64,000 bases of DNA, from the NCBI GenBank assembly GCA_026129545.1, contig JAHCHX010000003.1, forward strand, positions 434,001-498,000. The letters are read 5' to 3'. Shown here piece by piece: positions 16,460 through 25,127 of this stretch (positions are counted from its first letter, which is position 1; the number at the start of each line of letters is the position of its first letter). A program made the translations under genes and the position numbers. Under the pieces are notes generated by a model, which saw only the letters and a program-made list of their open reading frames with translations, was not told the origin of the DNA and did not search any database. The DNA is from Saprospiraceae bacterium (lineage in GTDB: Bacteria; Bacteroidota; Bacteroidia; Chitinophagales; Saprospiraceae).

Positions 16460-17854
16460 CTATCTCCCCACCATATCCTCCGGGCGCACCCACTGGTCAA
16501 ATTCTTCTGCCGTCAGGTAGCCAAGCGCCAGCGCCGATTCTTTCAACGTAAGCCCTTCTTTGTGGGCTTTTTGCGCGATTTCGGCAGCCTTGTAATAACC
16601 GATTTTGGTGTTCAAAGCCGTCACCAGCATCAAAGAGTTGTTGACGTGTTTCGTGATGTTGTCGCGTAGCGGCTCGATGCCGACGGCGCATTTGTCGTTG
16701 AACGAAACGCAGGCTTCGCCGATGAGCCGTGCGGAGTGCAGGAAGTTGTAAATCATCACTGGCTTGAAGACGTTGAGTTCAAAATGGCCGTTGGAGCCGC
16801 CGATGTTGATGGCCACATCGTTGCCCATCACTTGGGCGGCCACCATCGTGAGCGCCTCGCATTGGGTCGGGTTCACCTTGCCGGGCATGATGCTGGAGCC
16901 GGGTTCGTTGTCGGGGATAAAAATCTCGCCGATACCGGAGCGGGGGCCGGAAGAGAGTATCCGAATGTCGTTGGCTATTTTCATCAGGCTGACTGCGACA
17001 GTTTTCAACGCACCGTGCGCCTCCACGATACCGTCGTGAGCAGCGAGGGCCTCGAATTTGTTGGGCGCGGTCACGAAAGGCAAGCCCGTCAGGGCGGCGA
17101 TGTGGCGTGCCACGTTTTCCGAATAACCTTTTGGCGTGTTGATGCCCGTGCCGACTGCTGTGCCGCCGAGCGCGAGTTCGGTCAGATGTGGAAGGGTGTT
17201 GCGAATGGCCCGCAGCCCGTGGTCAAGTTGGGCGACGTAGCCGGAAAATTCTTGGCCGAGGGTCAAAGGTGTGGCATCCATGAAGTGGGTGCGACCGATT
17301 TTCACCACGTCCATGAATTGTTCGGATTTGGTTTTGAGCGTATCGCGCAATTTTTCGATGCCCGGAATGGTGACCTCCACGAGCATCTTGTAGGCCGCGA
17401 TGTGCATTGCCGTCGGGAAGGTGTCGTTCGATGATTGCGACTTGTTCACGTCGTCGTTGGGGTGCACAAACTTTTGCTCGTCGGTGAGCTGGCCGCCGTT
17501 CAAGACATGGGCACGGTAAGCGATGACCTCGTTCGAGTTCATGTTGCTTTGGGTGCCGGAGCCAGTTTGCCACACCACGAGCGGGAATTGGTCATCCAAT
17601 TTGCCTTCCAAAATCTCGTCGCACACACGGGCGATGAGGTCACATTTTTCTTTTGGCAACACGCCTGCCTCGTAGTTGGTGAGCGCAGCAGCTTTTTTCA
17701 AATAAGCGAAGGCGCGGATGATTTCGATGGGCATCCGATTGGTGTCGCGAGCGATTTTGAAATTCTCGATGGAACGCTGCGTCTGTGCCCCCCAATACAC
17801 ATGGGCTGGCACTTGCACTTTGCCCATCGTGTCTTTTTCAATACGATAATCCAT
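16460..17854 (-). CDS. fumC: Fumarate hydratase, class II
   Basis: A 464-residue fumarase converting fumarate to malate in the TCA cycle. Family motifs are complete: VWQTGSGTQSNMNSNEVIA, the KSQSSNDTFPTAMH block, the GRTHFMDATPLTLGQE block with the catalytic His, GGTAVGTGIN, and the signature GSSIMPGKVNPTQCEA containing the catalytic Ser. The length matches E. coli FumC (467). The cofactor-free class II type suits aerobic or oxidatively stressed cells. A monocistronic unit as far as can be seen. Confidence 0.97.
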   Translation of the reverse strand: MDYRIEKDTMGKVQVPAHVYWGAQTQRSIENFKIARDTNRMPIEIIRAFAYLKKAAALTNYEAGVLPKEKCDLIARVCDEILEGKLDDQFPLVVWQTGSGTQSNMNSNEVIAYRAHVLNGGQLTDEQKFVHPNDDVNKSQSSNDTFPTAMHIAAYKMLVEVTIPGIEKLRDTLKTKSEQFMDVVKIGRTHFMDATPLTLGQEFSGYVAQLDHGLRAIRNTLPHLTELALGGTAVGTGINTPKGYSENVARHIAALTGLPFVTAPNKFEALAAHDGIVEAHGALKTVAVSLMKIANDIRILSSGPRSGIGEIFIPDNEPGSSIMPGKVNPTQCEALTMVAAQVMGNDVAINIGGSNGHFELNVFKPVMIYNFLHSARLIGEACVSFNDKCAVGIEPLRDNITKHVNNSLMLVTALNTKIGYYKAAEIAQKAHKEGLTLKESALALGYLTAEEFDQWVRPEDMVGR

Positions 17855-18015
17855 GTATGGTGATGCGTTGGTTTGCCCGCCTGAACGAGTCCAGTCCGCA
17901 GTGGCGCGGTCGGATGGTCAGGCAGGTTGGTTTGTTGAATTGAGCAGGGCAAAGGTAAAATTTGTCGAATCCCAGTTGTTGGAAAGTATGAGTTTTAAGA
18001 AGGCGCGAGCCTTCC

Positions 18016-18615
18016 TTACCCAAACCAAATAGAAGTAAAACCCTTGCGCTCAAGGAGCGCGGTTTCTTGCGCGATGGCTCTTGGGAAGAGGATGTTGCAT
18101 TCCAGATGATAATGCAAGCGCATATCCGCGTCGAATGCTCGCAGCAACGCATACCACTGCAAGTGTTCAGCCGAGGCATCGAGTGGTGCCACGAATTCCG
18201 CTGACAACATTCGGATGTCTTTCAGTAAGTCGGCACATCGGTTGTGTTCGTTTTCAATGACCCGTATGGGTTTTTCTACCCGACCAAATGCTGGCGCCAC
18301 AAAAGGCAGCTTGCTGAAATAGACATTTTCCATCTCCAAAATGTAGGGAAAGAGCGCGTACTCCACGCTCGTGATGTGCTGCCGCATACAGCTGTCCAAT
18401 TGGAGCAGGCGTTCGTAAATTTCTCGCGTCTCTGGATGCCGCTCCGCTTCCAATGCGCTCACGACCACACCCACACCCAGCAACTCAGGCATGGTCTTGC
18501 GGATATTGACATGGTGTGTGCCCACGATGTGTTCCACCAACGTCTTGGTATCCCATGTCGCGTAGTCAACTGTTGGCATCCCGTTCCCTTTGATGACGAT
18601 GGGTTGCGTGTTCAT
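18016..18615 (-). CDS. Hemerythrin-domain protein, RIC/YtfE-like
   Basis: A 199-residue four-helix protein with the hemerythrin metal-ligand pattern of the RIC/YtfE iron-sulfur repair proteins: LVEHIVGTHHVNIRKTMPEL, HITSVEYALFPYI, NEHNRCADLL and LHYHLECNILFPRA supply His and Glu ligands for a di-iron site. The N-terminal ScdA/DUF542 segment with its conserved cysteines is missing, so it is not a full RIC protein. Likely roles are repair of iron-sulfur centres after nitrosative or oxidative stress, or binding of NO or O2. A copy of the roughly 93-bp repeat lies 17 bp upstream of its start. Confidence 0.8.
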   Translation of the reverse strand: MNTQPIVIKGNGMPTVDYATWDTKTLVEHIVGTHHVNIRKTMPELLGVGVVVSALEAERHPETREIYERLLQLDSCMRQHITSVEYALFPYILEMENVYFSKLPFVAPAFGRVEKPIRVIENEHNRCADLLKDIRMLSAEFVAPLDASAEHLQWYALLRAFDADMRLHYHLECNILFPRAIAQETALLERKGFTSIWFG

Positions 18616-18632
18616 TTTTTATAGATTTTATA

Positions 18633-18726
18633 CCTTGATTCGCTAGGATTTGTCAGCTCATCATGATTGTTCTCCGTGATTTTGAACAGATTGCGCTTAT
18701 TGTCATGCCCAAAACTCGGCGGCGCG
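18633..18726. repeat. ~93-bp upstream repeat, copy A
   Basis: Begins ccttgattcgctaggattt and includes gattttgaacagattgcg, then cggcggcgcg at the end. It aligns along its length, in the same orientation, with 44392-44484 and 46493-46587. It lies immediately before the start of the minus-strand hemerythrin gene. The middle holds an imperfect palindrome. The rest of the 242-bp gap up to kdsD shows nothing further. Confidence 0.6.
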
Positions 18727-18857
18727 AAGTTTACCAAACGCAAAAGTCAGACGCGCCACGCTCCTCGACAATGACACACGACGGTGGCAAGGGTTGATAT
18801 TTGTCAATGTAGGGTTGATTTGGCGCAACCTCAGAGGATACATTTGCCTGCTTTTTT

Positions 18858-19847
18858 TCACAACAACCCTTCGCGCACCAAGTCGTGAAGATGCACCATG
18901 CCCAGATAACGCCCTTCGTGCAGCACGACCAATTGTGTGATGGAATATTGACGCAAGAGCGCCAATGCATCCACTGCCAATGCGTCCGGGCCGATGCTTT
19001 TGGGGTGGGGGGAAAGAATATCGCTGGCCAGCACCCCGGTGAGAGCGCCTCCGCGTTGGAGCATTCGGCGCAGGTCGCCATCGGTGATGATGCCCATGAG
19101 ATGGTCGCTGTCGTCGAGCACGGCGGTGGCGCCGAGGCGTTTGGAGGAAATTTCGATAATTATCTCGTTCAGTGTGGCATCGGGTCTCACGGCAGGGCGT
19201 TCGTGTAGGGTGTAGAGGTCGCGCACCCGCAGGTAGAGTTGTTTGCCCAAAGCGCCGCCGGGATGAAATTTGGCAAAATCGCCCGGCGAGAAGCCTTTGT
19301 GCGCAAGCAACGCGACGGCCAAGGCATCGCCCAAGGCCATTTGGGCGGTGGTGCTGGCTGTGGGGGCGAGGTTGTTGGGGTCGGCCTCATGTTCCACTGG
19401 CGTCCACAACACATAGTCGGCCTGACGGGCGAGGGTGCTGTTCCGATTGGCGGTCATGGCGATGATGGGGTTTCCGAAATTTTTGACCAAGGGGACGAGC
19501 ACCTTGATTTCGGACGTCTCGCCGCTTTTTGAAATACAAAGCACAAGGTCGTATTGGCGAATCATGCCCAAGTCGCCATGAATCGCGTCGGCAGCGTGTA
19601 GGAACATTGCGGGCGTGCCGGTGGAATTGAGCGTGGCCGTGATTTTCTGCGCCACGATGGCGCTTTTGCCAATGCCCGTGAGCACCACCCGCCCCGGCGA
19701 CGCGGCAATGGCCTCCACGCAGGCAGGGAAGTCAGTGGTATCGTCGAGGCTATCGGCTAAGGCCATCAGCGTGTTGGCCTCGATACGGATAGTTTGGCAA
19801 GCAATGTGCAGGATGTTGGATGCGCCTTCTGTGTGCATTTTTTTCAA
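18858..19847 (-). CDS. kdsD: D-arabinose 5-phosphate isomerase (KpsF/GutQ family)
   Basis: A 329-residue enzyme converting ribulose 5-phosphate to arabinose 5-phosphate, the first step to KDO for lipopolysaccharide. The N-terminal SIS domain holds VVLTGIGKSAIVAQKITATL, the HAADAIHGDLGMI block and CISKSGETSEI; next comes FHPGGALGKQL; two C-terminal CBS motifs (about 205-329) are marked by LMGIITDGDLRRML and YLGMVHLHDLVREGLL. The length matches the family. It fits with lptD in the same window, both serving LPS. Divergent from cvpA with an 84-bp gap. Confidence 0.95.
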   Translation of the reverse strand: MKKMHTEGASNILHIACQTIRIEANTLMALADSLDDTTDFPACVEAIAASPGRVVLTGIGKSAIVAQKITATLNSTGTPAMFLHAADAIHGDLGMIRQYDLVLCISKSGETSEIKVLVPLVKNFGNPIIAMTANRNSTLARQADYVLWTPVEHEADPNNLAPTASTTAQMALGDALAVALLAHKGFSPGDFAKFHPGGALGKQLYLRVRDLYTLHERPAVRPDATLNEIIIEISSKRLGATAVLDDSDHLMGIITDGDLRRMLQRGGALTGVLASDILSPHPKSIGPDALAVDALALLRQYSITQLVVLHEGRYLGMVHLHDLVREGLL

Positions 19848-19931
19848 TCATTAAAAGGGCGGCAAAGATATAAGCCGCTTGCGTATCTTTGTGCCGTATA
19901 AAACGCTCAAAGCCAGTAGGCTTCCCATATC

Positions 19932-20594
19932 ATGCCCATTGATTTGATATTCCTGATAGTGTTTGGCTACGGCTTCTGGCAAGGCTACAACAGGGGCATC
20001 GTCAGCACTGTTTTCAACATACTGGCCTACGTTTTTGGCGTTGTGTTCGCTTTCAAAATCACACCGCTCACCACCAACATCCTCGAACGGATGTTCAACT
20101 CTCAGAACCCCACGCTTTTTGCGGCCGCTTTTATCCTCAACATGGCGCTCATCATGTTCATGATGCGCGCCACCGCAAAAGCATTTGAGCGCGGGTTGCA
20201 AGCTGTCTATCTCGGTTTTCTCAATCGAACGCTTGGCGGTGCGCTGATGGCCAGCTTGGCCGTCCTGATTTACAGCATCTTGCTTTGGTTTGCCGTGAAG
20301 GTTCAGTTCGTCAACCAAGCCACGCTCGACGAGTCACGCACTTATTACAAAATACTCGAAAAATTGCCCGGCGGCGCCAAACAGGTGGCCTCGCAGCTGC
20401 GCCCTTTTGCCGAAGAAGCTTGGGACACTTCGCTCAACTGGCTCGACCGACTCGACAAATACGGCATTCAAAAAACAGAATCCGCGCCCAACGTGTATAA
20501 GCCGAAAGGCGGCGCCGTAGAGACCGCACCCGAAGGCACCGACAAACGCCCCACCTACACCTATCCGACCGACGACGACGGCATCGAGGAATAG
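19932..20594 (+). CDS. CvpA-family membrane protein
   Basis: A 220-residue protein whose first 125 residues form four hydrophobic segments with the CvpA pattern: an opening DLIFLIVFGYGFWQGYNRGI, then ILAYVFGVVFAFKIT, and a NRTLGGALMASLAVLIYSI third span. The C-terminal tail (about 150-220) is soluble, ending in an acidic DDDGIEE. CvpA proteins are inner-membrane proteins linked to colicin V production and envelope homeostasis; the molecular role is uncertain. The pabA-like gene follows after 5 bp, so the two are almost certainly co-transcribed. Confidence 0.87.
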   Translation: MPIDLIFLIVFGYGFWQGYNRGIVSTVFNILAYVFGVVFAFKITPLTTNILERMFNSQNPTLFAAAFILNMALIMFMMRATAKAFERGLQAVYLGFLNRTLGGALMASLAVLIYSILLWFAVKVQFVNQATLDESRTYYKILEKLPGGAKQVASQLRPFAEEAWDTSLNWLDRLDKYGIQKTESAPNVYKPKGGAVETAPEGTDKRPTYTYPTDDDGIEE

Positions 20595-20599
20595 CCGCG

Positions 20600-21175
20600 A
20601 TGAATATTCTCCTGCTCGACAACTACGATTCTTTCACGTACAACCTGTACGATTACCTGCTCCAGACAGGAGCAGACTGTCAAGTGGTGCGCAATGATGC
20701 CCTCCAGCTCCAATCCCTCGAACGCCTCGACTTTGATGCCTTGGTCTTTTCGCCCGGCCCCAAGCGCCCCGCGTCGGCGGGCCTGATGATGGCGCTCATC
20801 GAGCGTTTTCACCGCGAAGTGCCCATGCTGGGTGTTTGCCTCGGCCATCAGGCGCTGGGCGAGTTTTTCGGTGCGAGGCTCGTGAAAGCGAAAACCCCGA
20901 TGCACGGCAAAACCACCGAAATACAGCACTATGGCCACCCGCTCTTTGCCGGCATCCCGTCCAGATTCGGCGTGATGCGCTATCACTCCTTGCTTTTGGA
21001 TGCACTGGATGGAACCCCGCTCGACTGTCTGGCCATCTCTGATTCGGGCGAAATCATGGCGCTGGCGCACCGCACACTCCCGCTCGTAGGCGTTCAATTT
21101 CATCCTGAATCCATCCTGACCGAACACGGCTTGCAAATACTGCGCAATTGGGTGGGCATGGTGGGACGCAGTTAG
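20600..21175 (+). CDS. pabA: Aminodeoxychorismate/anthranilate synthase glutaminase subunit
   Basis: A 191-residue class I glutamine amidotransferase that supplies ammonia for p-aminobenzoate or anthranilate. Motifs are LLLDNYDSFTYNLYDYL, SPGPKRPASAGL, the nucleophile loop MLGVCLGHQALGE, and the catalytic pair in GVQFHPESILTEHG. PabA and TrpG cannot be told apart by sequence alone. The absence of trp genes nearby favours PabA slightly. The stop codon overlaps the stop of the convergent esterase by 4 bp. Confidence 0.85.
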   Translation: MNILLLDNYDSFTYNLYDYLLQTGADCQVVRNDALQLQSLERLDFDALVFSPGPKRPASAGLMMALIERFHREVPMLGVCLGHQALGEFFGARLVKAKTPMHGKTTEIQHYGHPLFAGIPSRFGVMRYHSLLLDALDGTPLDCLAISDSGEIMALAHRTLPLVGVQFHPESILTEHGLQILRNWVGMVGRS

Positions 21176-22032
21176 CCTTGTCTGAACACCCAACGCAAAA
21201 AATCCGGCATGGCTGCTCCCCAAGTCATGGGTTCGTGCCGACCACCCTCCATTTCCAAATATCGGATTTGCCCGTCGCCCACGCCCTTTGTTTTTAGTAC
21301 CCGAATCAAATCGAGCGTATCGTCAATCGAATCAATCACGCCATTGCCGTTGCGGTCGTCCTCCTCGTCCAACGTGCCGCACTGGAACCAAAACCGCTGC
21401 CGAACGTCCCACTGAACCGACGTAGCCACAATGTCGTGCATGATGCGGTCGGCATCCGGGTCGTGAGGGTCAACAGGCGACCACCGCCACCACAACGAGC
21501 CAGAAAACACGCCTGCCACGCCAAAAATCTGCGGGTAGGCCCATGCGATATCCAAGGCCGACAAGCCACCGAGCGAAAACCCGGCATAAGCCGTCTCCGC
21601 CCGATGGCCCGATATGCGAAATTGCCGATGCAGGTAAGGCAACAATTCCTCCAAAACAAAATCGCGGTAAAATCGCGCCTTGTCGCCCCGCCCCTTGTAG
21701 TCGGCTTGGCGCACCGTGCCGTATTCGCGCATTCGTTCGCCGGAGGCATATAACCCCACCACGATGCACCCCGGAATTTCTTTTTTGAAAAAAAGCCGTT
21801 CCAAAATGCGGGCAAAACCCATGCGGGGCAAATCCTGCCCGTCGTTGAAAAGCACCAATGGGTAGTGTCGCCCCCGCGAGAAATGATAGTCAGGTGGCAG
21901 ATACACGTCGAAATCCACCTCGCGCTCGAGCACAGCGGAAGGGAAATGGCGCACCTGACGGAGATGTGGCGCCTTGCGCCGCAGCAACTCCTGAAGCGTC
22001 TCAATGGGTTTTTGCCAAAAATTCATGGGCAT
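21172..22032 (-). CDS. Esterase of the Fes/enterochelin-esterase-like alpha/beta-hydrolase family
   Basis: About 286 residues. The nucleophile elbow is AYAGFSLGGLSALDIAW (G-x-S-x-G), the strand before it reads YPLVLFNDGQDL, and a late His sits in EGGRHEPMTWG. An acidic, calcium-loop-like DRNGNGVIDSIDDT insertion precedes the His. No signal peptide is evident. I start it at 22032 (MPMNFWQKPIETLQELL), since the 37 upstream codons in the longest frame are Cys- and Pro-rich and unlike the family. The substrate is unknown. The next 686 bp upstream, to ogt, contain repeat DNA and no gene I can support. Confidence 0.8.
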   Translation of the reverse strand: MPMNFWQKPIETLQELLRRKAPHLRQVRHFPSAVLEREVDFDVYLPPDYHFSRGRHYPLVLFNDGQDLPRMGFARILERLFFKKEIPGCIVVGLYASGERMREYGTVRQADYKGRGDKARFYRDFVLEELLPYLHRQFRISGHRAETAYAGFSLGGLSALDIAWAYPQIFGVAGVFSGSLWWRWSPVDPHDPDADRIMHDIVATSVQWDVRQRFWFQCGTLDEEDDRNGNGVIDSIDDTLDLIRVLKTKGVGDGQIRYLEMEGGRHEPMTWGAAMPDFLRWVFRQG

Positions 22033-22281
22033 ATTTGGAATCGAGCACAATAAAACGGTCACTGGCGAAAATGAGCAACAGCAGCGACAGATATCCCGCT
22101 CCAACAAATGAACGAGAAACACGACACGCGGATGTGGCGGCAAAAATTTGGAAAATTTGGAGAATCAATGCTAGCGTTGAAAAAAACGTAAAAACTTTGG
22201 GTAGAAGGTGGACGGGGAAGGTAGAGGGTTTTGAGACTTGCTTTGAGGCAGCTTACTGTTCCAATAAATATGCGAGTCAGG

Positions 22282-22499
22282 GCAAACGCATCAAAATGGC
22301 ACAAACCTCGTAGAGGTCAAATGTTGGTAGAAACGCCCCATTTTCGCGGTGTGTACGACCCCAGCGGGGTCGAATGTTGGTGACCTGTTCGCTGCGATAG
22401 ACATTTGACCTCTCCGAGGTCGTGATAATTATCACAAAAACACGCCATCTCTACCAACATTTGACCTCTCCGAGGTCGGTTGTATTTTGATGCGTTTGC
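22282..22499. repeat. Foldback element family F, copy 1 (long form)
   Basis: Starts gcaaacgcatcaaaat and ends with the reverse complement of the same 16 bases. Inside are 15-bp palindromes of the type gacctcnnngaggtc, plus cgaccccagcggggtcg, each followed or preceded by aaatgttggt. The right third carries an extra unit (ataattatcacaaaaacacg, then ccaacatttgacc) missing from copy 3. A run of G residues follows the right end, about 210 bp before ogt. The stretch from 22033 to 22281 shows nothing else. Confidence 0.7.
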
Positions 22500-22718
22500 C
22501 GGGGGGGGGGAATTTCTTGGCGTTTGAGATTCAACCTTATTCAGGCGGTGATTTTAAATCATTGCCTGAATAGCACGTTTTTTTGCTTTATACGTCAACC
22601 ACAAATTCGCATTAAATCTGAAGTCCGCCCTCTGCCTCCTACCTAAATTTTCTCAAAAATATTGGCAAGAACAGCAAATGAAGCGACCTTTGAACGCTAA
22701 ACAAAGAGAGCGCGTCTC

Positions 22719-23213
22719 ATGATTGTCACAACCTATCTCCAAACCCCCATCGGATGGTTCGAAATCAGCGGTAGCGAATTGGGCGTTCGCACTGTGCACT
22801 ATTGCGACAAGCCCAGCGAACCCGCATCAGCCTTGCCCGACGCTCACCCGGTGGCGATATGCCGCAACCAATTGGAAGCCTACTTTGAGGGCACACGCAC
22901 CCACTTCGACGTGAAAATTGATTGGAGCGGCCAGCCCGAGTTTCATCGTCAGGTGTGGGCCCAACTCTTGCAAATCCCTTACGGCACCACCACTTCATAC
23001 TCCGAAATCGCCCAAAAACTGGGAAATCCCTCGGCAGTGCGGGCCGTGGGCATGGCCAATCGCTCCAATCCATTGGCCATCGTCGTGCCATGCCACCGGG
23101 TCATCGGGAAAGCAGGAGAGCTGCGCGGCTACTTTTATGGTTTGGATACGAAAATGCAACTGCTCCGACACGAGAACCCCTCCCGCTTCGCAGAGCAAGG
23201 AGCACTGTTTTGA
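22719..23213 (+). CDS. ogt: Methylated-DNA-protein cysteine methyltransferase
   Basis: A 164-residue DNA-repair protein that removes O6-methylguanine by transferring the alkyl group to its own cysteine. The active-site motif is IVVPCHRVIG, preceded by the helix-turn-helix with the arginine finger (GNPSAVRAVGMANRSNPLAI) and the IPYGTTTSYSEIA segment. The length fits Ogt-type single-domain proteins with a short N-terminal domain; there is no Ada domain. Confidence 0.95.
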   Translation: MIVTTYLQTPIGWFEISGSELGVRTVHYCDKPSEPASALPDAHPVAICRNQLEAYFEGTRTHFDVKIDWSGQPEFHRQVWAQLLQIPYGTTTSYSEIAQKLGNPSAVRAVGMANRSNPLAIVVPCHRVIGKAGELRGYFYGLDTKMQLLRHENPSRFAEQGALF

Positions 23214-23246
23214 GGTTAGGATGCACATAATCGTTCGGGAGTTTCC

Positions 23247-23924
23247 CTACAAAAGTGGGCGCAAAGTCTGCCACACTGTTTCCGCCAAAATCCGATGCCC
23301 CTCCACGTTGGGGTGAATGCCATCAGGCAGATTGAGCGAAGGGTCGCCGCCCACGCCTTCGAGGATAAAAGGGATGAGCGCGGCGTTGTTGCGCTTGGCG
23401 AGCGCCGGAAAAATATCGTGAAATTCCTTCGCGTAGGAACCGAGGTTGGGAGGAGCCATCATGCCCGCCACGATGATTTTGCAATCAGGATATTTCGCCT
23501 TCACCTTATCAATTATCAATTGCAAATTCTTTTTCGATTCCGAGAGCGGCAAGCCGCGCAGGGCATCGTTGCCACCGAGTTCGAGCACGAAAATATCAAT
23601 GGGTTGTTCCAAAATCCAATCAATACGGCTCACCCCATCGGCGGTGGTCTCGCCGCTCAGCCCCGCATTCACGCAGGTGTAAGGCAGACCGAGCGAGTCA
23701 ATTTTCATTTGAACAAGATGGGTGAAGCCCTGTTCGGGCGAAAGTTGGTAAGCAGCCGTGATGCTGTTGCCAAAGAAAACGATGTGTTTGCGAGGAGCGG
23801 GCGCCGCGTCCTGTCGGGCTTCGGCTGGGGCATTGGCCGAATCCGAAGCAGCTGGTGTTTTTGCGTCGTTTTTACAGGAAAAAAGAGAAAAAATCAGCAG
23901 AAAAAGCGGGAAAAAGGGTTTCAT
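23247..23924 (-). CDS. GDSL/SGNH hydrolase (TesA-like arylesterase) lipoprotein
   Basis: About 225 residues. The lipobox is SLFSC in MKPFFPLFLLIFSLFSC (start at 23924, two codons inside the longest frame). SGNH blocks are present: IVFFGNSITAAYQL (Ser; usual GDS read as GNS), VNAGLSGETTADG (Gly), LELGGNDALRG (Asn), and LPDGIHPNVEGH (Asp/His). This is the TesA/arylesterase branch that hydrolyses esters, thioesters or lysophospholipids in the envelope. The substrate is not predictable. It converges with ogt and is divergent from meaB. Confidence 0.9.
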   Translation of the reverse strand: MKPFFPLFLLIFSLFSCKNDAKTPAASDSANAPAEARQDAAPAPRKHIVFFGNSITAAYQLSPEQGFTHLVQMKIDSLGLPYTCVNAGLSGETTADGVSRIDWILEQPIDIFVLELGGNDALRGLPLSESKKNLQLIIDKVKAKYPDCKIIVAGMMAPPNLGSYAKEFHDIFPALAKRNNAALIPFILEGVGGDPSLNLPDGIHPNVEGHRILAETVWQTLRPLL

Positions 23925-23988
23925 CGTCAAAGCAATTGTTTGTGTGTTGCCAACACGAAAACAACGCCGTTCTTAGAAGGTTGAAGAG

Positions 23989-25056
23989 ATGAACTACCTT
24001 CGCACGATGCGTCGCGTCCTACCCACCGTCGAGACATTCGTGCAAGGCATCCGCGCTGGCAACCGCGTCGTGCTGGGGCAAGCCATCACCTTGGTGGAAA
24101 GTGCCCGCCCCGACCACCAAGCACTCGCCCAAGAAGTCATCGCCGAACTGCTCCACCCCACCAACAGCAACCCCATCCGAACGGATGTTCATCCGGGCGG
24201 GCAACAACCAGCAACCAACAACCCTACCCTCCGCATCGCCGTCACCGGAGCGCCGGGCGTGGGCAAAAGCACCTTTATCGAGGCGCTCGGCACCCACCTG
24301 ACGCAGCAAGGCCAGCGCGTGGCCGTGTTGGCCATTGACCCCACCAGCTCGGTAAGCAAAGGCAGCATTTTGGGCGACAAGACGCGTATGGAACAGCTCT
24401 CCGCCAATGATATGGCCTTCATCCGCCCCTCACCATCAGGTGAGTCGCTGGGAGGCGTGGCACGCAAAACACGCGAGACCATCTTACTGGTGGAAGCGGC
24501 AGGTTACGGCACGGTCATTATTGAAACGGTGGGAGTGGGTCAATCCGAAATCGCAGCGCACAGCATGACGGATTTGTTCCTGTTGCTGCTATTGCCCGGA
24601 GCAGGCGACGAGTTGCAAGGCATCAAACGCGGCATCGTGGAAATGGCCGACATCTTGGCAGTGAACAAGGCCGATGGCGAACGGATGAAATTAGCCAACC
24701 AGGCCCGCGCCCACTACCTCAACGCCACCCATCTTTTCCCTCCCAAGCCCAATGGATGGACACCCAAAGTGCTGACTTGCAGCGCCGAACAAGGCACCGG
24801 CATCGCGGAAATCTGGCTGACCATCGAAGCCTTCAAGGCACATATCCTCGACAACGGTTTTTTTCAGGAAAACCGAAAACAGCAGGCGAGATATTGGTTC
24901 AAAGAAACCCTGCAAGCTGGCATCCAAACGGCCTTTTTCAGCCATCCGAAAGTCAGAAAACAACTGGAAACGCTCGAACCCGCCGTACTCGCCGGGCAGA
25001 TGTCGCCCTTTGCGGCAGCCGAAGCCGTGCTAAAATCGTGGTCGGAAAAGTTTTAA
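23989..25056 (+). CDS. meaB: MeaB-type GTPase chaperone of methylmalonyl-CoA mutase
   Basis: A 355-residue G3E GTPase that protects and reactivates adenosylcobalamin-dependent methylmalonyl-CoA mutase. Walker A is VTGAPGVGKSTFIEALG; the family box is LAIDPTSSVSKGSILGDKTRM; further motifs are FIRPSPSGESLGGVA, ETVGVGQSE and AVNKADGE (the G4 NKxD). The mutase genes are not in the window. The linker before Walker A (about residues 60-80, rich in Asn, Pro and Gln) looks inserted relative to other MeaB proteins and contains a small palindrome (ggatgttcatcc). Confidence 0.94.
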   Translation: MNYLRTMRRVLPTVETFVQGIRAGNRVVLGQAITLVESARPDHQALAQEVIAELLHPTNSNPIRTDVHPGGQQPATNNPTLRIAVTGAPGVGKSTFIEALGTHLTQQGQRVAVLAIDPTSSVSKGSILGDKTRMEQLSANDMAFIRPSPSGESLGGVARKTRETILLVEAAGYGTVIIETVGVGQSEIAAHSMTDLFLLLLLPGAGDELQGIKRGIVEMADILAVNKADGERMKLANQARAHYLNATHLFPPKPNGWTPKVLTCSAEQGTGIAEIWLTIEAFKAHILDNGFFQENRKQQARYWFKETLQAGIQTAFFSHPKVRKQLETLEPAVLAGQMSPFAAAEAVLKSWSEKF

Positions 25057-25127
25057 CACACTACCCGACACAAAAGCCGCCGCGTCGCGTTACCTTTCCA
25101 TTTCAAATTTGCGCTGACACACTCATC

